Shown here: positions 32,951 to 41,426 of the stretch, piece after piece
Layout of the letters: each line of letters starts with the position of its first letter
How positions within the stretch are numbered: the stretch's first letter is position 1
DNA from: Leisingera daeponensis
GTDB lineage: Bacteria; Pseudomonadota; Alphaproteobacteria; Rhodobacterales; Rhodobacteraceae
Length of the DNA: 64,000 bases
Direction of reading: 5' to 3'
Assembly (NCBI RefSeq): GCF_019801465.1
Contig: NZ_JAHVJA010000009.1
Location: 124,001 to 188,000, forward strand
The notes under the pieces: generated by a model
What the model was told of the DNA's origin: nothing
The model's database searches: none
What the model saw: only the letters and a program-made list of their open reading frames with translations
Position numbers and translations under genes: made by a program

Positions 32951-33940
32951 ATGCTGGAACCCGAAGTTAAAGAAACCAAAGCTGGCGCAGCCGCGCGGAT
33001 TACCCTGAACCGCCCCAAGGCGCTGAACGCCCTGACCCGTGAAATGGTGCAGCGCATGTCGCGCATCCTGTCGGAATGGGAAGCCGACCCAGGGGTAAAG
33101 CTGATCGTCGCCGATGCCGCCGGGGACAGGGCCTTCTGCGCCGGTGGCGACGTGGCCCGGCTTTATGCCGAGGGCACTGCGGGCAATAACGCCTATTGCA
33201 CCGATTTCTGGGCAGAAAACTATGCTCTGAACGCCCAGGTTGCCAGCCTCGGCACCCCCTATGTGGCGCTGATGGACGGGATCGTGATGGGCGGCGGCTT
33301 CGGCATCTCGGCCCATGGCGCGCACCGTGTCGTCACCGAGCGCACCGTGCTGGCGATGCCCGAATGCGGCATCGGCCTGGTGCCCGATGTGGGCGCCAGC
33401 CACCTGCTGGCCCGTGCTCCCGAAGGGCTGGCGCGGCTGATTGCGCTGACCGGGCTTCGGCTTGGTCCCGCCGACTGCATCGCGCTGGGACTCGCAGACA
33501 GTTTTGTGCCCTCCGACCGGCTGCCAGCGCTGACCAGCGCGTTGATGAAAGCGGCGGACGCAAGCCCGATCGCGGCTTTCAGCGAACCTCCCGGTCCCGG
33601 AACCCTGCCCGATCCTAAAGCCGTGGCGGAGACGTTTGCAGGACAACTGCCCGAAGCAATCGCTGAGCGGCTGGAGCAGAATCGCCAGGACTGGGCGCAA
33701 AAAGCAGCCGCTGCATTGCGCCGAGCCTCGCCGATTTCCCTCCAGCTCACACTGAAACTGCTGGATGCAGCGCGGCAAGATTCCAGCTTGCTCCGCTGTC
33801 TGGCCCGCGATCTGAACGCCGCGTCATACTGTCTGGCCGAAGGCGACTTTCTTGAAGGCGTGCGAGCCGCGATCATCGAGAAGGACCGCAAACCCAACTG
33901 GAAACCAATCAATTTCGCGTCTCCGGAAGTCAGCCTCTAG
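32951..33940 (+). CDS. Enoyl-CoA hydratase/isomerase family, 3-hydroxyisobutyryl-CoA-hydrolase-like
   Basis: A 329-residue crotonase-fold enzyme. ITLNRPKALNALT (about 16-28), AFCAGGDVARLYAEG (about 60-74) and MDGIVMGGGFGISAHGAHRV (about 105-124; oxyanion Gly-Gly-Gly) place it in the ECH_2 branch, which includes 3-hydroxyisobutyryl-CoA hydrolase. The Glu in MPECGIGLVPDVGAS (about 133-147) matches the catalytic Glu. I prefer the ATG at 32951, with AAAGGAGA in front, over an upstream ATG at 32909 that overlaps LivF. It probably removes CoA from, or hydrates, a degradation product of the imported compound. Confidence 0.87.
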   Translation: MLEPEVKETKAGAAARITLNRPKALNALTREMVQRMSRILSEWEADPGVKLIVADAAGDRAFCAGGDVARLYAEGTAGNNAYCTDFWAENYALNAQVASLGTPYVALMDGIVMGGGFGISAHGAHRVVTERTVLAMPECGIGLVPDVGASHLLARAPEGLARLIALTGLRLGPADCIALGLADSFVPSDRLPALTSALMKAADASPIAAFSEPPGPGTLPDPKAVAETFAGQLPEAIAERLEQNRQDWAQKAAAALRRASPISLQLTLKLLDAARQDSSLLRCLARDLNAASYCLAEGDFLEGVRAAIIEKDRKPNWKPINFASPEVSL

Positions 33941-34050
33941 GCCCTGGCCCTGCTTCGCGGGCTTCGTTTGGCCACAAGGTTACTAAAAGTATACCGGTTG
34001 CGATTCGAAACCTGCAGTGAAACGGTAAGCGCGAACCACCCCATCCCCGG

Positions 34051-34070
34051 CCCTGCCACTCTCGGCAGGG
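34051..34070 (+). repeat. 7-bp hairpin upstream of the molybdenum hydroxylase operon
   Basis: CCCTGCC at 34051-34057 and GGCAGGG at 34064-34070 form a stem with a 6-base loop. It lies 58 bases before the first start of the operon at 34128. There is no T run. It may end upstream transcripts or be part of the leader. The rest of the 187-base gap shows no gene. Confidence 0.3.
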
Positions 34071-34127
34071 TAGCGCCAAAAGGCGTTGAAGCCAATCTCC
34101 AGGACCAGCTAAAGGAGGACACCCGAA

Positions 34128-34586
34128 ATGACTGACCTCACCATCAACGGAAAGGACGTCACACTCGACGTTCCCGGCGATACGCCGCTGCTTTGGGCGC
34201 TGCGCGACGATCTGCGCCTGACCGGCACCAAATTCGGCTGCGGGATTGCCCAATGCGGTGCCTGCACAGTCATGGTCGACGGCATGCCGATGCGCTCCTG
34301 CGTCACTCCGGTCGAAGCGCTCGAAGGCTCCGAAATCGTCACCATCGAGGCGCTTGAAGGCCCCGAGGCCGACGCAGTGCGCAAGGCCTGGGTCGACATC
34401 GACGTGCCGCAATGCGGCTACTGCCAGTCCGGCCAGATCATCGCCGCCGCAGCCCTGCTGACCGAAATCCCAAACCCGACGGATGAGGATATCGACTTTG
34501 CGATGGCCGGCAACGCCTGCCGTTGCGCCACTTACGTGCGCATCCGCAAGGCGATCCACAACGCAGCCAAGATGCTGGAGACCTGA
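34128..34586 (+). CDS. [2Fe-2S] subunit of isoquinoline 1-oxidoreductase-type molybdenum hydroxylase
   Basis: A 152-residue protein with two [2Fe-2S] clusters. The plant-type cluster is KFGCGIAQCGACTVMVDG (about 36-53; CxxxxCxxC) with a fourth Cys in PMRSCVTPV; the second cluster is in PQCGYCQSGQII (about 97-108) and GNACRCATYVRI (about 130-141). This is the alpha subunit of IorAB-like enzymes, which hydroxylate N-heterocycles or oxidise aldehydes. AAAGGAGGA precedes the ATG. It has no signal peptide of its own, so it would be exported to the periplasm together with the Tat-signal large subunit. Confidence 0.93.
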   Translation: MTDLTINGKDVTLDVPGDTPLLWALRDDLRLTGTKFGCGIAQCGACTVMVDGMPMRSCVTPVEALEGSEIVTIEALEGPEADAVRKAWVDIDVPQCGYCQSGQIIAAAALLTEIPNPTDEDIDFAMAGNACRCATYVRIRKAIHNAAKMLET

Positions 34587-34589
34587 TCC

Positions 34590-36734
34590 ATGACCAAGTT
34601 CTCGCCCACCCGTCGCGGCTTCCTGGCCGGCGGCGCAGCCCTTATCATCGGCGCACATCTTCCTGTTGGCGGCAAGATGGCGGCCAAGGCGGCCTCCGGC
34701 CCTGTCAGCCTCAACGCCTTCGTCCGCATCGCCGAGGACAACACCGTCACGGTGATCGTCAAGCATATTGAATTCGGCCAGGGCCCGTTCACCGGCTTTG
34801 CCACCCTCGTCGCGGAGGAGCTGGACGCCGAATGGTCGCAGATGCGCGCCGAACATGCGCCTGCGGACACCGCCACTTACCAGAACTTCGCATTTGGCAT
34901 TCAGGGCACCGGCGCCTCCACCGCGGTGCGCAATGCCTTCACCCAGATGCGCCAGGCCGGCGCCGCAGCGCGCTCGATGCTGGTGCAGGCCGCTGCCCGC
35001 GAATGGGGCGTTCCCGAGGATGAGATCACCGTCGCCAAGGGCGTCGTCAGCCATGCCGCCAGCGGCCAGTCGGCGCAATTCGGCGAACTCGTCGCCGCCG
35101 CCCAGGACAGCACCCCGCCCGAAGAGCCCAAGCTCAAGGACCCGGCGGATTTCGTGCTGATCGGCAAGGACGTCCCGCGCCTTGATTCCGCGGACAAGAC
35201 CACCGGCGCGGCGCAGTTCACCCTCGACGTCTTCCGGCAGGGGATGCTGACCGTTGCCGTCGCACACTCGCCCTGGATCGGCGGCAAGGTGAAATCCGTC
35301 GATGCCGCCGCCGCGCTGGCCATCGACGGCGTCGAGAAGGTCGAGACCATCCCCACCGGCGTCGCGGTCTATGCCAGGAACACCTACTGCGCCTTCAAGG
35401 GCCGCGATGCGCTTGAGATCGACTGGAATCTGAGCGAGGCCGAAACCCGCTCTGCCGAGGAGCAGATGGACGAGGTCGCCGCCGCCGCTGCGACGGGTGA
35501 AGGCGTGGTTGCCGAAACCTATGGCGATCTGGACGCGGCCTTTGCCGGTGCCGCTGAGGTGATCGAGGCCGAATACCGCCTGCCCTTCCTCGCCCATGCC
35601 CCGCTGGAGGTGATGGACGGTGTGATCGAGAATCGCGGCGATGCGGCCGAGATCTGGATGGGCAGCCAGATGCAGACCGTCGACCAGCAGGTGACCGCCA
35701 ATATCCTCGGCATCGCGCCCGAGCAGGTGGCGATCAACACCCTGATGGCCGGCGGCAGCTTTGGCCGCCGCGCCCAGTATGACTCGCAGTTCGCCCAGGA
35801 GTTGGCCCAGGTGGCCAAGGCCGGCGGCCAGGGCACCTTCAAGCTGGTCTGGAGCCGCAAGGACGACATCCAGGGCGCCTATTACCGCCCGCAGGCCGTC
35901 CACCGCCAGCGCGCCGCGCTGGACGAAACCGGCCGCATCATCGGCTGGCAAGACAAGTTCGCCACCGAAAGCATCATGGGCGGCTCCGCCTTCGAAGTGG
36001 TGATCCAGAACGGTGTCGACCCCTTTTCGGTTGAGGGCTCAATCCACAAGCCCTACGACTTTGGCGCGTTCGAGGCCCGCTGGGTGCCGACCGACAGCAA
36101 GGTGCCGCACCTGTGGTGGCGCTCAGTCGGCCACTCGCACACCGCATTCGCCAACGAGGTGTTCCTGGACGAGGTGCTGCAGGCCAAGGGCAAAGACCCG
36201 GTCGCGGGCCGTCTGGAGCTGCTGGGCGACAAGTCCCCGCGCGACCGCAGGGTGCTGGAGCGCGTGGCGGAAATGGCCAACTGGCAGGGAGTGAACGGTT
36301 CTGACGGCAAGGCCTACGGTGTGGCGCTGCATCCCAGCTATGACGCCCATTTCGCCTATATCGCCGAGGTCTCGGAGGTGGACGGTGAACCCCGCGTGCG
36401 CAAGGTCTGGGTGGCCGCAGACGTCGGCATCGCCATCAACCCCGATGTGGTTAAGGCGCAGATCGAAGGCGGGCTCGGCTATGGGCTCAGCGCCGCGCTG
36501 TTCAACGAGATCACGTTTGCCGAAGACGGCCAGGTCGAGCAGGAGAACTTCGACAGTTACCGCCTGCTGCGGATCCACGAGATGCCCGAGGTCGAGATCG
36601 ATCTTGCCGTCAGCAGTGAAAAACCCGGCGGCATCGGAGAAGCGGGCACCCCGCCGATTGCGCCGGCCGTCAGCAACGCCTGGCGTGTCCTGAAAGGCCA
36701 GCCAGTGCGCCGCCTGCCGCTGGTGCGCGCGTAA
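34590..36734 (+). CDS. Molybdopterin-binding large subunit, isoquinoline 1-oxidoreductase beta-type, Tat-exported
   Basis: A 714-residue protein. The N-terminus TKFSPTRRGFLAGGAALIIG is a twin-arginine signal. Typical segments are EFGQGPFTGFATLVAEELDAEW (about 57-78), LPFLAHAPLEVMDGV (about 331), MAGGSFGRRAQYDSQFAQE (about 386) and the C-terminal GGIGEAGTPPIAPAVSNA (about 681-698; Glu-Ala-Gly-Thr, the catalytic Glu region). It forms a complex with the upstream iron-sulfur subunit and transfers electrons to the cytochrome encoded next. Substrate could be an N-heterocycle or an aldehyde. It follows the small subunit by 3 bases. Confidence 0.93.
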   Translation: MTKFSPTRRGFLAGGAALIIGAHLPVGGKMAAKAASGPVSLNAFVRIAEDNTVTVIVKHIEFGQGPFTGFATLVAEELDAEWSQMRAEHAPADTATYQNFAFGIQGTGASTAVRNAFTQMRQAGAAARSMLVQAAAREWGVPEDEITVAKGVVSHAASGQSAQFGELVAAAQDSTPPEEPKLKDPADFVLIGKDVPRLDSADKTTGAAQFTLDVFRQGMLTVAVAHSPWIGGKVKSVDAAAALAIDGVEKVETIPTGVAVYARNTYCAFKGRDALEIDWNLSEAETRSAEEQMDEVAAAAATGEGVVAETYGDLDAAFAGAAEVIEAEYRLPFLAHAPLEVMDGVIENRGDAAEIWMGSQMQTVDQQVTANILGIAPEQVAINTLMAGGSFGRRAQYDSQFAQELAQVAKAGGQGTFKLVWSRKDDIQGAYYRPQAVHRQRAALDETGRIIGWQDKFATESIMGGSAFEVVIQNGVDPFSVEGSIHKPYDFGAFEARWVPTDSKVPHLWWRSVGHSHTAFANEVFLDEVLQAKGKDPVAGRLELLGDKSPRDRRVLERVAEMANWQGVNGSDGKAYGVALHPSYDAHFAYIAEVSEVDGEPRVRKVWVAADVGIAINPDVVKAQIEGGLGYGLSAALFNEITFAEDGQVEQENFDSYRLLRIHEMPEVEIDLAVSSEKPGGIGEAGTPPIAPAVSNAWRVLKGQPVRRLPLVRA

Positions 36735-36748
36735 AAGGAGACCGGACA

Positions 36749-37372
36749 ATGAACTTCATCAAACGCGCTGCGGCCCTGACCGTTGCGGCCCTGCTCGCGC
36801 AATTCACCGCCGGCGGCACAGCCGCCGCCCAAGAGGTGAATGGCCTGAAAACTGTCGAGGCTTTCGAAGGCATTGCCCCCGAAGAGGCGCGCTCTGCTGC
36901 GATTTTCGGCGAAATGGCCAAGGTCATCACTCACCCGCGCTGCATGAACTGCCACCCGGTCAACAGCGGGCCGCTGCAGGGTGACGAGCGCAAACCGCAC
37001 TCACCGCCAGTGCCGCGTACCGAGGACAACTTCGGTGTTGTCGCGATGCGCTGCACCACCTGCCACGGCGAAGAAAACCGCCCGTTTCTGGGGGAAAGCG
37101 GCTCGGTGCCCGGCAACGGACACTGGCAGCTGGCACCCGCCAGCATGGGTTGGGTCGGCACGACCGTGCCGGAGATCTGCGCCCAGTTGAAGGATCCAGA
37201 GCGCAATGGAGGCCGCACCATGACCGAGGTGGCGCACCACATGGGCCATGACTCACTGGTCGGCTGGGCCTGGACCCCGGGCGAAGGCCGCACCCCGGCG
37301 CCCGGCACCTGGGAGGCCTTTGCCGAACTGGCGGAGAACTGGATCGAAACCGGTGCCGCCTGCCCCGGTTGA
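36749..37372 (+). CDS. Diheme c-type cytochrome, partner of the molybdenum hydroxylase
   Basis: A 207-residue secreted protein. A signal peptide (NFIKRAAALTVAALLAQ then AAAQEV) is followed by two heme-attachment sites: RCMNCHPV (about 64-71) and RCTTCHGEE (about 96-104). It is commonly found as the third gene after IorAB-type subunits and should carry electrons from the periplasmic hydroxylase to the respiratory chain. AAAAGGAGA precedes the ATG, 14 bases after the large-subunit stop. A strong terminator lies 27 bases downstream of the stop, so the operon ends here. Confidence 0.92.
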   Translation: MNFIKRAAALTVAALLAQFTAGGTAAAQEVNGLKTVEAFEGIAPEEARSAAIFGEMAKVITHPRCMNCHPVNSGPLQGDERKPHSPPVPRTEDNFGVVAMRCTTCHGEENRPFLGESGSVPGNGHWQLAPASMGWVGTTVPEICAQLKDPERNGGRTMTEVAHHMGHDSLVGWAWTPGEGRTPAPGTWEAFAELAENWIETGAACPG

Positions 37373-37398
37373 GTCAACGGCTTGCGCGAAGAAACAGA

Positions 37399-37428
37399 CC
37401 GGCGGCCCCTCGGAGCCGCCGGATTTTC
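37399..37428 (+). terminator. Rho-independent terminator after the cytochrome gene
   Basis: CCGGCGGC at 37399-37406 pairs with GCCGCCGG at 37415-37422 (8 bp, 8-base loop) and is followed by ATTTTCC. It ends the 34128-37372 operon and separates it from the convergent MBL-fold gene. Confidence 0.75.
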
Positions 37429-37462
37429 CGTTCAGACCATTGTCAAACCCGGAAGGGCCCGC

Positions 37463-38266
37463 TCAGAGCGGCACGAACCGCCAGGCATCGCCCTCCGCCT
37501 CGACCCGGCCCAGACCCGGGAACGGCAGGTGGGTGGCGGCGATCGGTGTGCCCGACTGCGCCGCATCAGCCAGCAGCGCGCGGCGGGTGGCGGCGGCGGC
37601 AGCAGCGTCGCTGTCCAGCGCATAGCCTGTGTCAGGATCGGCAAAATGCACCTGTCCAGAGATCACCGCGTCACCGACAATCAGCAGTTCCTCGCCGCCG
37701 GACCTAAGGCGCAGCCCTGTGTGGCCTGGGGTGTGGCCCGGCAGCGGCACCAGCGTCAGCCCCTCGGCAAGGTCGGCGGCCCCCTCATGGGTCACCACGC
37801 GGTCCGCGAAAGATGCGGCAACTGCCTGCACCATTTCGATCATCGGGCGCTGTTCCTCCGGCACTGCATCGGCCAGCCCGGCCTGCGTCCAGAACTCCCA
37901 TTCCGGCTTCGACACATGCACCCGGACCCCGGAAAAACCGCCGCCCAGCAACCCGCCCAGGTGGTCGGCGTGCATATGAGTCAGCACGATGTCGGTAATC
38001 GCTTCGCCCGAGACGGCTTCCAGCGCCTGGCCTGTCGCGGAAAACATCTGCCGCAGTGCTTGGCCGGAACCAGTATCGACCAGGACCCGGCGGCTGGCTG
38101 TATCAATCAGCCACAGGTTGGCGCCGATGGTCAGCGGTGCGCTCAGCCGTTGGGTCAGATCGCCGGACAGGCCGGAAAAATACTCCAGCGGCAGATCAAA
38201 ATGACCGTCGTCGAACACCGTAAGGCTGATCTGGCCGACGGACAGGGTATGAGGGGCATTGGGCAT
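37463..38266 (-). CDS. MBL-fold metallo-hydrolase
   Basis: A 267-residue metallo-beta-lactamase-fold protein. The metal motif is LTHMHADHLGGLLGG (about 108-122; HxHxDH), with further ligands in PGHTPGHTGL (about 181-190) and IVGDAVISGQVHF (about 202). The closing ATHLPFPGLG carries the last His. The ATG at 38266 has AAAGGAGAG upstream; a longer N-terminal extension is possible but lacks a ribosome site. Members with this pattern include lactonases (AttM/AiiA type) and other hydrolases. It is divergent from an AraC regulator, which probably controls it. Confidence 0.88.
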   Translation of the reverse strand: MPNAPHTLSVGQISLTVFDDGHFDLPLEYFSGLSGDLTQRLSAPLTIGANLWLIDTASRRVLVDTGSGQALRQMFSATGQALEAVSGEAITDIVLTHMHADHLGGLLGGGFSGVRVHVSKPEWEFWTQAGLADAVPEEQRPMIEMVQAVAASFADRVVTHEGAADLAEGLTLVPLPGHTPGHTGLRLRSGGEELLIVGDAVISGQVHFADPDTGYALDSDAAAAAATRRALLADAAQSGTPIAATHLPFPGLGRVEAEGDAWRFVPL

Positions 38267-38365
38267 GGGCGCTCTCCTTTTCGCGTGTGATGATCCGGAT
38301 ATGGCGCAAAGCTGAGGTGGCAGGTATTGTCGCCCGTGACAAACTATTTGCCAGTTACGCCAATC

Positions 38366-39283
38366 ATGCCACTTCAACAGCCCGCAGTGATCCTGAACTA
38401 TCCCGGCTCCATGCCCTCTGCGGTGCTGGGGCTGAATGACATTCTGAGCCACGCCGGACTGGCCCCGCTAACGGTCACACAGCCGGACCTGGCACCCGCC
38501 CTTACCCGCGCCGTGATCCTGCCGCCTTCCGCGCGTGAGGTGCATCCCTCGGATGCGCCCTGGGTCACCGGCTGGCTAGCGGAGCAATCCGCCCAGGGTG
38601 CGCTCATCTGCTCTGCCTGCACCGGGCTGCACTGGATTGCCGCCGCAGGGATCGACCGGGGCCGTCCAGTAACCACCCATTGGGGGCTAGAGACGCGCAT
38701 ACGGCTGGAATACCCCGCGCTTCAGCTCGATACCGCCCGGCTGGTGATCGAGCACACGGATCTGGTGACCGCTGGCGGGCTGATGGCCTGGATCGACCTG
38801 GCGCTGGTGGTGATTGAGCGGCTGGCGGGCCGCGCCGCAATGCTGGACACCGCCCGGCATTTCATCATCGACCCTGGCCGCCGCGACCAGCGCCGCTACC
38901 GCCGCTTCCTGCCGCCGATGGACCACGGAGACCGGCCTGTTCTAGCCGCGCAGCAACGGATCGAGGCTCAGTTGGCTGAGCCGCTGAGTGCCGCCAATCT
39001 TGCTGCCGCTGTTGGCCTGTCGCTGCGCAGTCTGCAGCGGCGGTTCACCCGCACCACCGGTCACAGCCTGACTGCCTACCAGCAGAACTTGCGTATCGAA
39101 CGCGCCCGCGACCTGCTGACCACAACTGGACGCAGCGTGGCAGAGATCGCGGCAGAGGTAGGCTATTCCGACCTACCGGCCTTTCACCGGGTTTTCTCAC
39201 GTCAGGCCGGCATGACCCCCGGCCGCTTCCGGCGCACGCAATGGAACGCGCCTAGCCCTGCAACGCCGTCGCCAGTTCGTTGA
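38366..39283 (+). CDS. GlxA-type AraC-family regulator (DJ-1/PfpI plus HTH)
   Basis: A 305-residue regulator. Residues about 1-190 form a DJ-1/PfpI-like domain (MPLQQPAVILNYPGSMPSAVLG at the start, split; LICSACTGLHWIAAAG about 85 contains the Cys elbow). Residues about 205-300 hold two AraC helix-turn-helix units: LSAANLAAAVGLSLRSLQRRFT and RSVAEIAAEVGYSDLPAFHRVF, each cut at 20 here by its turn. I use ATG 38366; GTG 38336 or TTG 38327 are possible and GAGGTGG lies near 38314. It is divergent from the MBL gene and overlaps the HAD gene by 32 bases tail to tail. Confidence 0.87.
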   Translation: MPLQQPAVILNYPGSMPSAVLGLNDILSHAGLAPLTVTQPDLAPALTRAVILPPSAREVHPSDAPWVTGWLAEQSAQGALICSACTGLHWIAAAGIDRGRPVTTHWGLETRIRLEYPALQLDTARLVIEHTDLVTAGGLMAWIDLALVVIERLAGRAAMLDTARHFIIDPGRRDQRRYRRFLPPMDHGDRPVLAAQQRIEAQLAEPLSAANLAAAVGLSLRSLQRRFTRTTGHSLTAYQQNLRIERARDLLTTTGRSVAEIAAEVGYSDLPAFHRVFSRQAGMTPGRFRRTQWNAPSPATPSPVR

Positions 39284-39974
39284 AACTGTCCACTTCCAGA
39301 TCATAGGCACCGGTTTCGCCCCGTGCAGGCGTCTCCGGCGTCCGGTCTCCCCATTCCCGAGGCCGCCGCACCAGCGCGGTGCGGAACCCCACCTGCCGCG
39401 CAGCGTCCAGGTCATAGGGGTGGCAAGCCACCATCAGGCACTCCTCAGGCGCCAGCTGCAGCCGCCTTGCCGCCCGCCGGTAGGCTTCTGGCAGCAGCTT
39501 GTAGAGGCCCAGCCCCTCGCATGACAGCACCGCATCCCAGACCAGCCCGTTCCGGCGCGAGCTGTCGATGATCAGCCGGTAGGACAGCAGCGAGAATGAC
39601 GCCACGATGCGGTTCATGCGAAGCGCCGCCAGCCCTTCCTGCACGTCGGGCCAGGCATCGAACCCATGTGGTGCATCCCAAGCAATCGCTTGCCGATCCT
39701 GCGCGTCAAAGGTCTCCAGCCCTTCAGTGTTCAGCAGCGCTTCCAGACAGAACCGGTGCGCTTCGTCGAAGTTGTATGCCGGCGGGCTACCCTCACCGAG
39801 ATTCAGCATCGCCTGCATCGACCGCCGCCGCAGGTCATTGGCCAGCGCCGCCCAGTCACGGCTGATTCCGTGACGCTGTCCCGCCGCGGCGAATGCATCG
39901 CGGAACCCACTGTGCCAGTCCAGCACGGTGCCGCCGGTATCAAATGTCAGCGCCTTGATGTCTTGAAGTCTCAT
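39252..39974 (-). CDS. Haloacid dehalogenase type II (HAD superfamily)
   Basis: A 240-residue HAD hydrolase of the L-2-haloacid dehalogenase type. Motif I is LTFDTGGTVLDWH (about 10-22, nucleophile Asp), motif II is ASFSLLSYRL (about 125, Ser), motif III is GLYKLLPEAY (about 153, Lys) and motif IV is VACHPYDLDAARQVGF (about 180-195). Type II enzymes hydrolyse 2-haloacids with the motif I Asp. Usual motif residues differ slightly (SNGN becomes FSLLS; HxWD becomes HPYD), so another substrate is possible. It is the last gene of the minus-strand stress operon and overlaps the AraC gene tail by 32 bases. Confidence 0.85.
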   Translation of the reverse strand: MRLQDIKALTFDTGGTVLDWHSGFRDAFAAAGQRHGISRDWAALANDLRRRSMQAMLNLGEGSPPAYNFDEAHRFCLEALLNTEGLETFDAQDRQAIAWDAPHGFDAWPDVQEGLAALRMNRIVASFSLLSYRLIIDSSRRNGLVWDAVLSCEGLGLYKLLPEAYRRAARRLQLAPEECLMVACHPYDLDAARQVGFRTALVRRPREWGDRTPETPARGETGAYDLEVDSFNELATALQG

Positions 39975-40044
39975 GCGGTTTCTCCCTCACCAGCAATTCC
40001 GCACCAAGCCGAGCCAGCAGGCGCCGGCTACCCTTAACTGCTGT

Positions 40045-40701
40045 TCAGGCCGCCTGCGCGGCCTTCAACTGCTGCAGGATACTGGCATAGTTTTCTTCGC
40101 CCTGCGCACCGCTCACCAGATGTTGGCGCTCAAAGATCATCGCGGGCACGCCCTGGACGCCGCGGCTGGTCCAGAATTGCTCCTTGGCGCGCACCTGTTC
40201 GGCGCGACCGCCGCTTTCCAGCATGGCGCGGGCCGTATCGCCATCCAGCCCCGCGCCAGCGGCAACCGAGGCCAGAACATCAATGCTGGAAACATCCTCG
40301 CGCCGGGTAAAGAAGGCCGCAAACAGCGCCAGCTTTACGTCATGCGCCTTGCCCTGCTCCTCCGCCCAGCCGATCAGCTGATGGGCGCGGAAGGTGTTAT
40401 ACATACGCATGTCGTCAGCATAGTTGAAGGTGAACCCCAGCGCCGCGCCCATCTCTGTCAGTCGCGCCCGCGCCTGGCGCGAACCCTCCGGGGTGGTACC
40501 GTATTTCGCGGCCAGATGCTCGCGCAGGTTCTCACCCTCCGGCGCCATCTGCGGGTTCAGCTCGAACGGGTGCCAGCGGATATCCACCCCGATGCCGGTC
40601 TCGCGCACAGCCTCGGCCAGCTGGTAATAGCCGATGGCGCACCAGGGGCATACAACGTCCGAGACGATGTCGACGCGGATCGGCTGGGTTTCTGCGGTCA
40701 T
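40045..40701 (-). CDS. DsbA-family oxidoreductase, FrnE-like
   Basis: A 218-residue thioredoxin-fold protein of the FrnE (2-hydroxychromene-2-carboxylate isomerase/DsbA) group, with no signal peptide, so it is cytoplasmic. The redox motif CPWC is in DIVSDVVCPWCAIGYYQL (about 11-28). The cis-Pro segment is GVQGVPAMIFERQHLVSGAQ (about 179-198). I chose ATG 40701, which places the motif at the normal distance; it lies 4 bases after the GST stop. FrnE proteins take part in oxidative stress defence and disulfide handling. Its place behind a GST fits thiol metabolism. Confidence 0.9.
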   Translation of the reverse strand: MTAETQPIRVDIVSDVVCPWCAIGYYQLAEAVRETGIGVDIRWHPFELNPQMAPEGENLREHLAAKYGTTPEGSRQARARLTEMGAALGFTFNYADDMRMYNTFRAHQLIGWAEEQGKAHDVKLALFAAFFTRREDVSSIDVLASVAAGAGLDGDTARAMLESGGRAEQVRAKEQFWTSRGVQGVPAMIFERQHLVSGAQGEENYASILQQLKAAQAA

Positions 40702-40705
40702 GGGA

Positions 40706-41416
40706 TCACTCCTTGTAATTGGCGGCATTGGCGGCCGCCGCAGCTTCGGTGTCGCCTTGGCCAAAGACGGCAGGCCGCGGTTTCGGCAACTGCAACGCCG
40801 CCTGGGTGGCAGGCCGCGCGTCAATGCGAGCGAGCCAGGCGTTCAGATGGTCCAGGCCGGAGACATCAACTCCGGCCCAGAAATAGGACCGTGCCCAGGG
40901 GTAGGTGGCGATATCAGCAATCGACATCTCCTCCCCCACCAGCCATTCGCGCCCCTGCAGGCGGCTGTCAAGCACCTCCAGCAGGCGGCGGGACTCGTCC
41001 ACATAGCGCTTGATTGCATAGGGGTCATCATGGCCGTTGGGCCGGGCAATGCGCTGGAAGTACATCGCCTGCCCCATCATCGGCCCGATGCCGCCCATCT
41101 GAAACATCAGCCATTGATGGGTCTGTGAGCGTTCATTGGGATCCTCGCTCAGGAACCGCCCGTATTTCTCGGCCAGGTACCACAGGATCGCGCCGCTTTC
41201 GAAGACCGCGAAACCATTGTTGCCGCGGTCTACGATGGTTGGGATGCGGCCATTTGGGTTGAGCTTCAGATATTCCGGCGCCTTCTGCTCCTTTTTGGAA
41301 AAATCCACTGCTGACAGCTCATAAGGCACATCCGCCTCATGCAGGAAGATCAACGGCTTCCAGCCGTTCATCGTCGGCGCCGTGTACAGAAGGATATCCG
41401 GTTTACCCTCGTTCAT
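40706..41416 (-). CDS. Glutathione S-transferase, nu-class YfcG/YghU-like
   Basis: A 236-residue GST. The N-terminal thioredoxin domain begins LYTAPTMNGWKPLIFLHEAD (about 11-30) and contains NPNGRIPTIVD (about 53-63) and FESGAILWYLAEKYG (about 72-86). The TMNGxKP pattern matches nu-class enzymes (YfcG, YghU), which bind two glutathiones and reduce disulfides rather than conjugate. The C-terminal helical domain carries MSIADIATYPWARSY (about 172). It is clearly paralogous to 44720-45436. Start 41416 is used, though an ATG at 41440 is in frame. It lies 10 bases after the antiporter stop. Confidence 0.9.
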   Translation of the reverse strand: MNEGKPDILLYTAPTMNGWKPLIFLHEADVPYELSAVDFSKKEQKAPEYLKLNPNGRIPTIVDRGNNGFAVFESGAILWYLAEKYGRFLSEDPNERSQTHQWLMFQMGGIGPMMGQAMYFQRIARPNGHDDPYAIKRYVDESRRLLEVLDSRLQGREWLVGEEMSIADIATYPWARSYFWAGVDVSGLDHLNAWLARIDARPATQAALQLPKPRPAVFGQGDTEAAAAANAANYKE

Positions 41417-41426
41417 AACCTCGGTC

